Of a DNA stretch of 64,000 bases, positions 13,201-25,200 are shown piece by piece. The notes under the pieces are model-generated. The model was not told the DNA's origin. It saw nothing but the letters and a program-made list of their open reading frames with translations, and made no database searches. How positions within the stretch are numbered: the stretch's first letter is position 1; each line of letters opens with the position of its first letter. Origin of the DNA: Pachyseris speciosa. Taxonomy: Eukaryota; Cnidaria; Anthozoa; Scleractinia; Pachyseridae. A program made the position numbers and the translations under genes. The stretch covers positions 230,001 to 294,000 of the forward strand of contig JAEMWC010000134.1 in assembly GCA_016490735.1 (NCBI GenBank). Direction: 5' to 3'.

Positions 13201-16200
13201 CCTGGAGGTGTACTGGGAACAAGAAGAAAAGCTGGACGAGCAGCTCAAGGGGGCTGGAACTAAGCTAGAAGAGAATAAGCCGATGGTGATGGATGTTGGG
13301 AAACTTAAAGAGCAACTTGGCAGGACACAGGTATATGTTCTGGTCATGTTATTGTTGTTGTTGTTTTTTTTTTTGCCGTTATGGCGTTTATGTAAGCTTA
13401 GGGCTATACACTTGGGGCAACATTCGTAAGTGTTTGATTTTCAAACACCGCGGCGGAGGTGGGAGAGGAGCCTTGTTTTCCTACTCGTCGTACGTTAGAG
13501 TGCACCTAACACCAAAAATCTTTTTTTGCTAAAATAAATCTTTGCACCTGTTTGAAACGCAATGCGCCTTTTTACCAAATCTTGACTAGTTATTTTGACT
13601 TTTCTTGGGTGTTAAAGTTGCAAAATCTGGCCAACGTTTGTCCCACGACCGAGTCAGAAGGGGCTCGGGTCTATTCTCGATTTGACTTCACAAACTCGTT
13701 TACATTGCATTAAGTCTTTGTAAACATGCATGCAAAGCAGTTTGTGATGTCAAATCGAGAATAGACCCAAGCCCCTTCTGACTCGGTCGTGTACCAAATG
13801 AAGTTTCATTTTTTGTACGTTTGAAGCCCATATAAATGTCCAAAATTTGAAATAAAGGCGAAATGTTATTGTGACAGGTGCAAAGATTTATTTTACCGAA
13901 AAAAATGTGTGGATCGGTTGTTTGCTGGGACAACTTGAATATTCAGTCAGTCAGAGTCAGTACTCCGACTCCCAATTTTTGCACCCAATTTGCAAGGGAA
14001 CTTTTAACTCTGGCTGAAGGGCAAGGCGCAAGTTGACTATCTTCGTGTTTCTTTATTTCTGTTAGCTGCTGAAGGGAAAAGTAGCAGATCTGAAGCCAGA
14101 CTTTGACACAGTCAACAAGCAAGCGCAAGACCTCATCACTGCTGGCCTGGGATTTGATTCTGCGATGGTGAAACAGATGTCTGATACTGACAAACAATGG
14201 AATTACGTCAACGATGCCGCAGCCAATCAGCAGGCAGAGATCGAGAAGGCCCTGCATCAAGTGGAGGAGATGCAGAAAGCGTTGGACAAGGCAGACCAGG
14301 ACATGAGTGCAACTGAAGATAAAATTAAACAGCTGCCTCCGATTGGTTCTGATGTAGACACCATTAACCAACAACTGGAGGACATTCAGGTCAGTTTGGA
14401 GAAAATTTGCAAATTCTTCTGGATACAGCTGAGCTAACGCGTCTGTATGAACTGATACTAAACACTGTTTAGTATCAGTTCCGAGTAGCTGAAGCGAATA
14501 CAACGTATTCGGGAAAGGGGATTCTTCCTGTTTAAGGGCATGATGACTAAGATGCTCGAGGGCCATTGCCTTTCAAGTATACAGTTTTATGGCCTTTATG
14601 ACCCAGTGAATAAAAACGACTTGAGTGAAATAAGGCCGCTGATTATAACGTTTCATTCCTTCATATATGCCTACTATAAAATATACTTAATATATGCCTA
14701 CTATGAAATTTTACTCCAAAATAGGCTTGTTCTATAGAGGAGAACTTCAGATCATCTATTTAAAACCTCATTCTTGACCTTGTTGTATTCGTAAACAGGA
14801 TTTGCAAAAGGAAATTGATGGTCTTCAGGAACAGATTGCAGCTCTGAATGAATTGAAAACCAAGATGGCGGTCGCGTTTCCAAATGCCGACACCACTGAC
14901 ATTGATCGCGCTATCAGTGAACTTAACCAGCGAGTCCTAACTGCCAATCAAGACTTAGGCAACAGGCAGACCAAACTGGAGCATGCACTGCTGGCCTGTG
15001 GCAAGTTCCGTGATGCATTGCGGTCTCTACTGGATTGGCTGGCAGAGACGCGTGAACTGGTAGAGAATCAAGGACCCATTGCAGCCGCTGACCCTAATGT
15101 AATGAAGGCTCAGTTGCAAGAGCAGAAGGTAAAAGTCATTAAAATCCTCAATCCTAATACGCCACAATGCACCTTACCTTGTTTTCGTCTGAAGTGAACT
15201 TAACAGGAGTACATTTTCTAGGCAGAGTTACTATTCTTTTTTGCGTCAATCGTAATTTTTGTTCTTTTGTAAATAATTTCCTGTAACAACACTTTTGCAG
15301 TTATTCACCCGCATGATCGCCGACCGGGTGCCCGCCGTGAAGTCCCTACAGGAAACTGGCGAAGAAGTACTGAAAAAAGCTGATGAAGATACCAAAGGGC
15401 CTATTGAAGAAGGACTGGCGAATGTCACTTCACAGTGGCAGGAACTGAATGAAATGGTCAACTCCAGAAAGAACTCATTGGATGTTGCCATGGAGGCAGC
15501 TGTCAAGTTTGATGGACTGCTTGCTGACGCCAATAAGACGATAGCCGCTGCAGAGGACGAACTACAGGCTCAACAGCTGGGCCAGAAAGCTACGCCAGAG
15601 GATATCGTAGAGGAAGCAAACAAACTACAGGTGAGCTGAACTATAATTCACGGTGAAATAGGCCGTTGCGAACGCTGTTGAGCTAGTGCGATGAAAAGTT
15701 TACACTTTTTTCTTGGCTTCGTAGGAATTATGCGAGGAAATTGATAGCCTGGAGTTACCCGTGCAAGAAGCAATCCAAGCAGGTGATGAAGTTATGCAAC
15801 ACTGTACTGACGAAGACAAAGACCTTGTGCGTCACAAAACGGACAAACTTTTGCAGCGTTACGACAAGTTGCGTGAGCAAGCTAAGGATAAGAGACAGGA
15901 AGCTGAAGATGCGGCCAAACTATCACGAGACTTCTTTGATGCTAAAGATCAGTTGATAGCCTGGTGTGACGAGACGCTGAGCAAACTAGATGCAGCTAAA
16001 GGGGAAGGCGAAAATGTACAGCAGGAACTGCTGAAGGTATGGAGTTAATTATTTCTTTTTCTGTAGTTTGAGTCTTTCATTTTCAACTTAGAATTGTCTT
16101 GTTTGCGTGGTAATAAATGGCAACATGGGAAAGTTCTTTTCGAGGCTTTTATTTAAATAGTCCAACTTATGATTTCAAAAGTTAGAGCCATCCCGAGGCT

Positions 16201-19200
16201 GTGTAACTCTTGGAGCACATAGGTGCGGACTTCATCCACAAGCAACCTTTCTCAACTCCTGAAAAGTCGGCTTTACTACGTTCACCTTTTTGTCTCTGTT
16301 GCAGGATATTCAGCAAGCCATAGCAGCCAAAGAGCGAGACGTTGTCTCGTGTAAAGACATGGGCGAAAATCTTAAGAAATATGTCATAGATGATGAAAAA
16401 CCAAAAGTGGATGAGGCCCTGGCTGAAATCGACGAAAAGTGGCAATCTTTGTGTGCAGAAGCGGACCAACTCGCCAAGAACTTGTTTTCTACCCAAGCGC
16501 GGGTAGACAGCTTTCAGCATGATATGGATGAGCTTAAAACATGGCTGACAACAACTGAAGGTACCCTGGACAGTTTGGAGCCTCTGGGGGTGGAACCGGA
16601 GAAAGTTAAAGAACAGCTTGGTGCCCAGGCGGTAAGTAACCCCTTCTTCATAACGAGGCACAGGTATTGCTCTCACTTGCTCGGCGATTGGGCTTACAGG
16701 GGTTTTAAGGTGAGTGTCGAAGGAAAGTTTCGTCTGCTTTGGTCTTGCGTTCCTTCACTCTGATTGGGTGGCAAAATGAATTGTGCCCAGTTCGCACTTA
16801 TTTCCTGTGCTTGGCGCCGGCTACATGTAATGACTTGGTATTCGTATTTGTTCATACATTGCGATTGGCTGGAGTTATTGTTTTGGTTTTGCTTTTACGA
16901 CACTCTATTAAAAACCTCTCTTAGAATTATCAAAGTCAGTTTTCCTTTTGTTTATAGTGGTCTGGTTCATCGTAATACCCCGCTCTCGCATTTTAACAGA
17001 TTACCGTTTGATAGAAATACTGGTAGGTCTCATTAGCATCAAAAATTCTGGATTCTTTGTTTGCAGGCTCTAAACGCAGACGTGGCATCTCATGAAAAAC
17101 CGCTAAAGTCTGTGTGTGACGACGGTGAAGCCTTAATACCTGCCTTGAAGGAAGAAGAACAGCAAGCCATCCGAGGTGATATCGACAGCGTCAAGAATCG
17201 CTACCAGAAGGTGAACAGTCGAACGTCATCGAGACAGGCCGCTTTAGTGGAAGCTCTATTATTGTCACAGCAATTTAGAGACATTCACAAGGAAGTGGTC
17301 ACTTGGCTGGATCGCTGTGAAGAAAACTTCAGCAAGCTAGACGAGGAGACAGTTGCTGAGCTACAACAGGAGAGAATTAAGGTGAGTTGAATGCAGTGGC
17401 TGTGTGCGTTGTCGCAGTGTTGAGGATAGTCCACTGAAAATAAAATGAACAGAAATAGTATTCGAAGTTAAGACGTAACACGATTTTTCTTGGCAGAGTA
17501 ATTGATTAGTCGAGACAAGTTACTCGTCCTGCCTTACCTTCACACTGTACACGAAGGACACACTTTAAGTCGGCTTCTCGTCCGACTGGAAACACTTTTT
17601 CGTTAATTCTTGAGTTGCCGGAGTCGAGTGCTTTAAACAGACACTTTTGACTACTTATTATGCAAACGCTAGCACAACATGCATCCGGTTGATGGTTTCT
17701 GTAACAGAAGTAAAACAAAGCGCCCGAGAACAGAGTTTATCGATACACTTCTAAGTTACGTTTACTCATAACATTGAGCTACTTGATTCTCAGTTGGGGT
17801 GATACTTCTTTTGTCTAAAGTTCGGTCTTCGTAGTTAACAAATATAATTTCCCTTAGTAACTAACCGTTCATGAAACAATCTGCCTGACTACTGACTACA
17901 AACGAACAGAAGACGTCCGTAAAAGCATTGATTCGACTTCTTTACCAGTTAAAATTTAGTCACAACGGTATATTTATATAGTACTTGTTTTCGCGAAATA
18001 TTCTTACAACGTTTCGTTAAATTGTTTCTCTATCCATGTTTTAATAATCTACGCATCTGATACATTTTACCTCCCAGAGTTCAGTAATGATTTTTATGCA
18101 GATTTGTTGCATAAAATGTCTAACTTGAAGTAAGTAATTGTTTAATTCATAAGCCGTAACTTCTTTAGGCACAAGCTTCGCTTTTATTTGTCGAAAAAAA
18201 TCCTAGATGTTCGAGAAACTTTATTCTCCAGCCAACTTCGGAAAATACGAATCAATAGATCAATCAACTGATAAATAAACTCAATCCTCTGTTTACACGC
18301 GAAGAGGTTGATGTACCAGACTCTTTCAGATGGTCTACGACTAAATGAGAAAATAGGAATCGTTTCCACGGTCTATTTTTCCGAGGTATCATAAGGCGTT
18401 TTCCTTTTGTATGGATAACCCGGTTGTTCCAGTGGTAAATCAAATGGAACAGACTTTGCCCCAGGAAATTTTTCGAAAAAAGAAAGAATAACTTTTGAGG
18501 TAGTCCTCTTTTCTCGTTTATGCCGAAATGATCGAAAAATCCTGTACCATCAGTGGCGTCCCCTCTAGTTCCAGGCTGATTGATGAATTAGGCGCGTGGT
18601 TTGGTACTGTTTTTGTCCGGTAAAACATGTCGGCCTTCATGATTACCTGCCCTAATTAATCGTCATCATCTTCTTCAATGAAATAAAAGAAAGTCTAATA
18701 GTTTTACTAGCTGGAATGAAAATCCGGCTGCCATGTTTGTTATTGCAAATTGTTAGTACCCAGTCTTTTCAGTCAAGAATAACTCGGTGTAAAAGGAACA
18801 CTTTCGTTCCGTTCCATTTTGATTGAGGAAAATTGTCCTGTTCCTTTTAGCAAAAAAATTTCCCCGTTTTTTTCCATTCAAATGGGAACCACTGACGCCT
18901 AATGTCTGCTGTGGTCAAAGATCGTTTCAATCTCTCATAAGCGAGCACCTTTGTAATCATTTGCCAGAGATTCCATGCATACTGTATCTGAAGGATATCT
19001 GATGTTTATAAAGTCAGGTCACTCAAGGGAGAGATCTATGCTATGTGTATAGTAACTGTTATTTGTGTTGTTCTTGCAGTCGATCCGGGAAGGCATCACC
19101 GCACTCAAAGTTTTGATTGGCAACTTGGAGGATACCGGAAGTGACCTAGTAAAGTTGAGTGGTCCTGGTGAAGGGTCTAGTTCAGTAGAAGAGAAAGTGT

Positions 19201-22200
19201 CAGCATGTGTTGAGCGGTACGAACGACTGCAGCGGCAGACAGAGGAGCGAGGAATAAAGATTGGAATGACGCTGGCACAGGAAGAAGAACTGCAGAACAG
19301 ACTGGACGAGCTGTTGGCTCTGCTGGAAAAAAGAAAAGATGAATTTGGCAACCTACAGCCGATCAGCGTCAAACCGAACACCATCCGGGAACAGATTGAA
19401 GAGCTTAAGGTACAACATGCGTTACTTTGTTTGGGAGTTTGACGGTTGATTTTTTTGATTTCATAAGTAGGGGAGGCAGTGAATAAAGTCATGAAAAAAT
19501 GAAAGTAGAGGAAAGATAGTAACATTATTTTTTTGCGCTTAGAGAAAAATGTAGTTTAAAAATAATAAAACAAGAAAAACTGATGATGCTAAAAACCAAA
19601 GCATTATTCTATTTATTGTTTTTGCAAAATGAGCAATTTTCTGTTCTTGTAACTAATGACGGAGATAATGAATTGCAGTAATGTTTCCTTCTAGCCGCAG
19701 ACCCAGTTCTCAGTTCCCTTTGACTATCAACTGACCTTTGTTTCTACTTGTCCCTTCTAGGGCCTGCAGGGTGAATTTGATCCTGAGAAAGAGTTAGTTG
19801 AAGAGCTCAAGCCGTTAGTGACAGCAGTAGTAAATGCCAACCCTGATTCCAAAACTTCGTTACTCATGAAAGACAAGATGAGCAAAGTAAACACCCTCAC
19901 CGCCGATACGCAGAGCTTGTATGACGAGAGACTCGAAGCCCTTGAACTGGCGCTCGATGCTGGGGACAAGTTTTGGACGGGCTTGGATGAGATCAAGCAC
20001 ATTCTGAAGGACGTGCAAGAGCACATGGACTCTGAGGAACCTCCGGCTGCTGAACTGGATGTACTAGAGGAACAGATGCATGATCACCAGGTCAGGAATT
20101 TATCCACTCGTTTGGCCAGTCTTACAAACATAACGCAGATTTTATCCATTGAAAGGCGCTCTTATTGGGATGGCACACGGTAAATTACTTTTGTAAGGCC
20201 TTCTTCACGTGGCAGGTTTTTGAGTTGGCATTATGGTGTTCTAAGTGAACGTCTGAATGGAAAGATAACATGTTACTAAGCTATTGGATCTCTGCTCTCG
20301 CCAAGCTTTCCAGCTTTTCATTTTTGCTTACAAGTTTGCATTTGACACGAAAAATCGAATTTTCATTGAGCACAGGAGTAAACTTTGTGAGGTTTCTCTT
20401 TTTAAAAGCACAAGTTTCGTTATATGTTTCTCATATGCAGATTTCTCCCTTGATTTCTCGCCATTGTATGTATTTCAGGAGCTTCGTTCGGAGCTGGATG
20501 CCCACAGTGAAGCTGTGAATGTGTTGTGTGAGGCCAGTCCTGTACTGGTCGCTCACTGCAGCCCAAGTGACAAGCTTTTAGTGCAAAAAGAACTCGCGCA
20601 AATCAGTCAACAGTGGGTTGATATCGAGAAGTCGTGGAAAAAGCGGGAAGCTGAAATGGAGGATGTCAAGGAGACGGCCACCCAGTACCACAGTACCCAT
20701 GATTCACTGCTGGCTGCCCTGACTGACCTGGAACAGAGGCTGGCCGAGCAGCCACCTGTGGGGACTGAGCTGGAAGTTGTTAAAGATCAACTGAACGAGC
20801 AAAAGGTAGGCGTTTTGTTATATCGAATAAATAATGAAATAGTGATCACTTGACCAACTTGTATGTTCTGTTGGAGTAAGAACACGACGTTGGAACTCGG
20901 GTAAGATTTGAAAAACACAGGGCAGTACTTTATGAAAGAAAAGGCGTGTAGTCCAAGGTTAGTGTTGAGTTCATTTGTTGTCGAAAATGAAAGTTTATTT
21001 ACTGAGTTTTAAAAGAAGACAAGAAACAGAGTATTTAGCATACGCCCCCTGAGGAAATGAGGTATTTACTGTTTGAGTTTTCAATGAAAATAATTCTTAG
21101 CTCGTAGTAAAGTATTTTGTGTCAACATTCCCCAGATTTGAATGATTTGCGCTGTGGTTCAACTCTTCCTAATTGTGGATGTAATTTAAATGTCTTAATT
21201 TCTATCCTTCACAACAGGCCTTCCATAATGAACTGCCTCCTCTTCAAAGTGATGTAACAGCCGTGAATCAGAAGGGCAACATGCTGATCGAGCAGTGTCG
21301 CCCAGAAGACTCGGACCTCATCACAGCACAACTGGAAGAAGTGAACTCTCGCTGGGATGACTTGTGTTTGCATTCAGCTGAGAGGCAGCAGACCATTGAA
21401 GGTGCTCTGTTACAGCTTGGACAGTTCCAGCTGGCCTTGGAAGAACTTCTTGTGTGGGTTAAACATACTAATGCCACTTTAGACGAACAGTTGGCCAGGA
21501 ATGTACAGGGAGATGTTAAGTTCATAGAGGTGGAGAAAGCCAAACACAAGGTACCGCACTGCGACTGCGAAATGAAGATACAGTGTGCGAGGTTCTTTTA
21601 TGACTGGCGTTCTTTATGTTTGTGTCATTAGGCGCCGTTAGATTTGAAAACGAGTACAAGATTGAGTGCGAGTACGACTGTTCAAATTTACAAGCGTTAA
21701 CATGCTCCAGTAATCACTTGTAACATCAGTCCTGTTTCTACAATCTTGGTAAGCAATAAGAAAGTGTGAGGGTTCTGAGGAGGTGACTTGTTTGGAAGTT
21801 AAACCTTACTCATACTCGGTATGGTACTCGTGTTCAAATCTAAAGGACCGTTATATTCAGTGGTTTTTACTGAGAAACGGTCCTAAAAAGGTTTGTCGGC
21901 TGCCTACGAGATTTATATAAGTGATGTTCTTCTGTGGTTTTAATTATTCTTAACTGCTGTTAACGGTATTTCTTTCGCCGTATTTGTCAGATTCTTCATA
22001 ATGACATCCTCGCGCACGAACCATCCGTTGATTCCGTATCACGCGCCGCTTCCTCTCTGCTGATGGAGAACGGCGACAGCAAACTTGATAGTGGCGCGCT
22101 GCAGTTAAAGGTCACGGAGCTGCAGGACGGCTGGCGGGAGGTGCTGGAAAAAGCCGCTCGTCTGGAATCTGAGCTAGCCGCGGCACTCAGCGTGTCGCAT

Positions 22201-25200
22201 GACACCATGGATCAAATGAAAGAGCTTAGAACTTGGCTGAATGAAGCACGTGACTTCATGTATGCCAGGCGACCAATAGGAGGCCGGCCTGAAAGCGCAC
22301 GCAATCAAATAGCGAAGCATAAGGTTTGTTTTAGCTGGAAATATAGTGCAGTTTTAAAATGTTTTTAAACTGTCTAATACGATTCTGACACTTATGATAG
22401 CTGCTCTTAAATTGGAATGAACCCATAGTAATGGTGTGTAATAGCACTAGCAAGAGTTACTTCATGATCCGCTATAGGAGTACGGTAAAGTGCGGACTGA
22501 TGACTTCTCTCCAGTCTGTCCCTCAGTAATTTGCACATGAACAAAGAATACACCTTATTCCAATATGGCAACCATTTTATTATTTGTCTCGTCATCATGT
22601 ACAAAATACAAAAGAATTTTGAAGTGAAAATGAGGCAAAGAGGGCTAATTAATTGGCCTCCATTTTTGAATAAGGTCTTTTAAACTGGAAAATCACAGAC
22701 CTGAGTTTAGCGCCACTTGTATCGTATGAGCTGTAGACGCAAACAAGTAACATGGAGTGCTCCCGGACCAAGTTTTAAAGCTTACCATCTTCTATATTGC
22801 TTAAACTTTGCTACTCTACATAAAATCAATCTTTTGTGTCAACAGGACTTCCTAAACGTCCTAGAGAAACGCAGAGAGACCTATCAACGAATCACGGAAG
22901 CCGTGCAAGCCATGATAGCCAACAGTGACCCAACCACAGCAGCCTCGCTTCAAAGGCAGCTTGATGAATTGAAAGAGGTCTGGGAACAAGTGACTGCTAA
23001 AACTGATGAAGAAGGTCAAAAGCTTGAGGATGCGCTGAAAAATGCCGAGGAGTTAGAGAAACAGCTGACTGACATGGATTCCTGGCTCACACAGATCCAT
23101 GATCAAATACTATCCTTTGATCACGTAAGCTCCATTCTGGTTGTCTTGGAGAAACAACGTCGAGAATACAAGGTGAGAAATTCAAAGATCTTCCTTTTTG
23201 CTGTGAGAAAATCACATGGTGTAATAGTTTCGCTCTGATAGTATTTGAATTGAGGTTTGGGCGAGAAAAAGACGGACCACTAGACCACCATAACTCCATG
23301 CAGGTGGAGTTAATAAAACGTTTTTGGTAGATCTTCGGTAACCAAATAAAGGCTCTTTCGTAGTTTGACCGAACATATGGTGGATCATGATGATGATGTA
23401 ATATATGTAAGTTTTACTGAGTACAAACTAATTCTCTGTGTGCGTTTTGCTTATTTAGGATCTTAAGGAGGACATTGATGCTCATCGCGAACCCTTCAAG
23501 CAGCTTAAGATCCTCGCATACAAGATCACTGATGTCTGTCTACAGGACGATGTGGCTTATATTGAGGTCTCTGTAAGTGAACTGGAGGCGCGCTGGAAAG
23601 AACTGCTTGGACTGTCTACTGGCAGAAGGAAAGATCTGGATGAAAATTACAAACTGTCGCAGAAGTTCTTCAAAGGCGCCGAGGACTTGCTGAAGATGCT
23701 GGATGAAGCCGAGCAAAACTTGAAAAATGAGGAACCAATCGGTGTCGATCCTGCTCATCTGAGAGCGCAACTCAAGAAGCACAAGGTTTGCTGCCTACAA
23801 TTGTTACTTTTTGTTTACAAAGTTAAAAGTTAATGCAAAGCTAGGACAAGTTTAATGGCCCACAATAATTGAAAGACGCGAGTTTTTCTCACTCACACGC
23901 TTGTTATGTGCCGTTCCTGCGCAAAATATTCTACAATCTCGATTTCAGGGAGTTAAAGAAAGTTGCGAGATAAGTCACTTAATAAGTGGCATTATTTTCA
24001 TACGCTTTGCTTACCAAAATATGGTGCCGAGGTTCCGACAGTGTCGCTGCACTTTTTACTTTCCCATTTTTGCCCTGCAACCTTGCGTTCGGTTTCAATC
24101 ACGAAACGTTAGAGTGCTATACACTCTTCTTTAAAACCGGAGTCCTATGTGCCTGTCAGTAACAAGCACATTCTTGCTTGACCCCTATTCAGAGTTATTC
24201 CTCTGCTGAAGAGTTCGTCCTGAATCAGTTGTCTCATCTAATTAGAAGATTTGCATTGTGTTTGAATTGTTAGAAATTTGGCGTTGTTTCCATGGCTACT
24301 CAACAAAAGGGCAACTTTTTATCTGTTTTTAATGGTCATTGTTTATGTTCCCTATTTTTAGGAGTTCCAGTCCATGCTTGGTGCTAATCAAGCATCAATG
24401 GATGGCACTATTAAAACAGGCAAAGTGCTGATGGATAAAAGTCCAGAAGATGACGCCATTACGATCGAAGGCAAAATCGCTGACCTCAAAACACGATGGG
24501 ATGCTATCTGTGCTTTGTCAGTCGAGAGGTTAGATGTGTTTTTTTTTTATGCAACATACTTTTGATAGCTGAGATTTATTCGATTCTCCTGTCCTGGGTT
24601 GTATGCAACGTTTGTTAAAGGTACAAATTGAATACCTTAGGGATCAAGAGAAACCAACAGCCCAAGAAGCGATAAAATTTGGTAGTTAAGTAAATTCCAG
24701 TGGGCCTGTACTCACCCGTAACTCGTCTCATTGTAAGTAAACTTGAGGAATAACCGGTTCTGGTAACAACTGAAAATACCCGTAAAGTGGTCTAATATCA
24801 ACACACAATCTGTCCTTACCATTCTACCTGTGTTTCTTATGGCATTAGTTGGGGGAATTTGCCTATACATCAAGACATTTCGTCTTCGTTGATCACTTTA
24901 TTCTCATGATGTGTACTTTAGGGAAAAATTGGAAGCAAATCACTGTTAGGGCTTAACGAGTACAGAGAGAAACCTCCGAAGACGTAGTCTGACGGTCTAA
25001 TTTTCTCTGATTTCCCGCGCTTGAATCATGTTTGCCGTGATGTTTCTCAGATAATGTCATTGTGGCTCACAAACGTGGAAGAGAGTGTTAGTGCGGGTTG
25101 CATTTTGTAGTTAAGTTGTCATTATGTCAAGTTACTGAGCACGTTCCGAACGATCTGTGTGTTTCATTCCATAGACAACAAAAGCTCGAAGAAGCTCTTC

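Larger units (their letters stand above)
1242..13330 (+). other. Spectrin repeats, exons 1-12: four super-repeat blocks of 440/440/440/436 codons
   Basis: Exons 1-2 (111+329 codons), 3-5 (73+256+111), 6-8 (111+218+111) and 9-12 (110+109+137+80) each encode about four spectrin repeats. Landmarks recur at the same place in each block. The first repeat ends RSQEF or QSQEF followed by VSFD-F (blocks 1-3); block 4 has [11 protein letters not shown]. The second repeat opens with EP-F/Y and GP-(E/D)-(K/R)DE-type helices, then RW and a W near the acidic AEK/AER motif. Blocks 1-3 end P(I/V)S-DP-----QL. All internal joins are phase 0. The rod is a spacer and mechanical element. Only intron positions differ between blocks (the 329-codon segment is one exon in block 1 but split as 73+256 in block 2), so introns were lost or gained after duplication. 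Confidence 0.85.
14066..23785 (+). other. Spectrin repeats, exons 13-25: one exon per repeat
   Basis: Thirteen consecutive exons of 104-111 codons, each one spectrin-type repeat, all with phase-0 introns at equivalent points. Typical features: a Trp near the middle of helix A (for example RWDDL, QWVDI, RWKEL), a second Trp/Leu about 45 residues on (TWL, DWL, SWL), and exon ends rich in QL--(H/Q)K. No stop or frameshift is visible. The 1.7-kb intron 17382-19079 contains no extra repeat exon that I can see, and the proteins on either side join smoothly. Confidence 0.85.
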
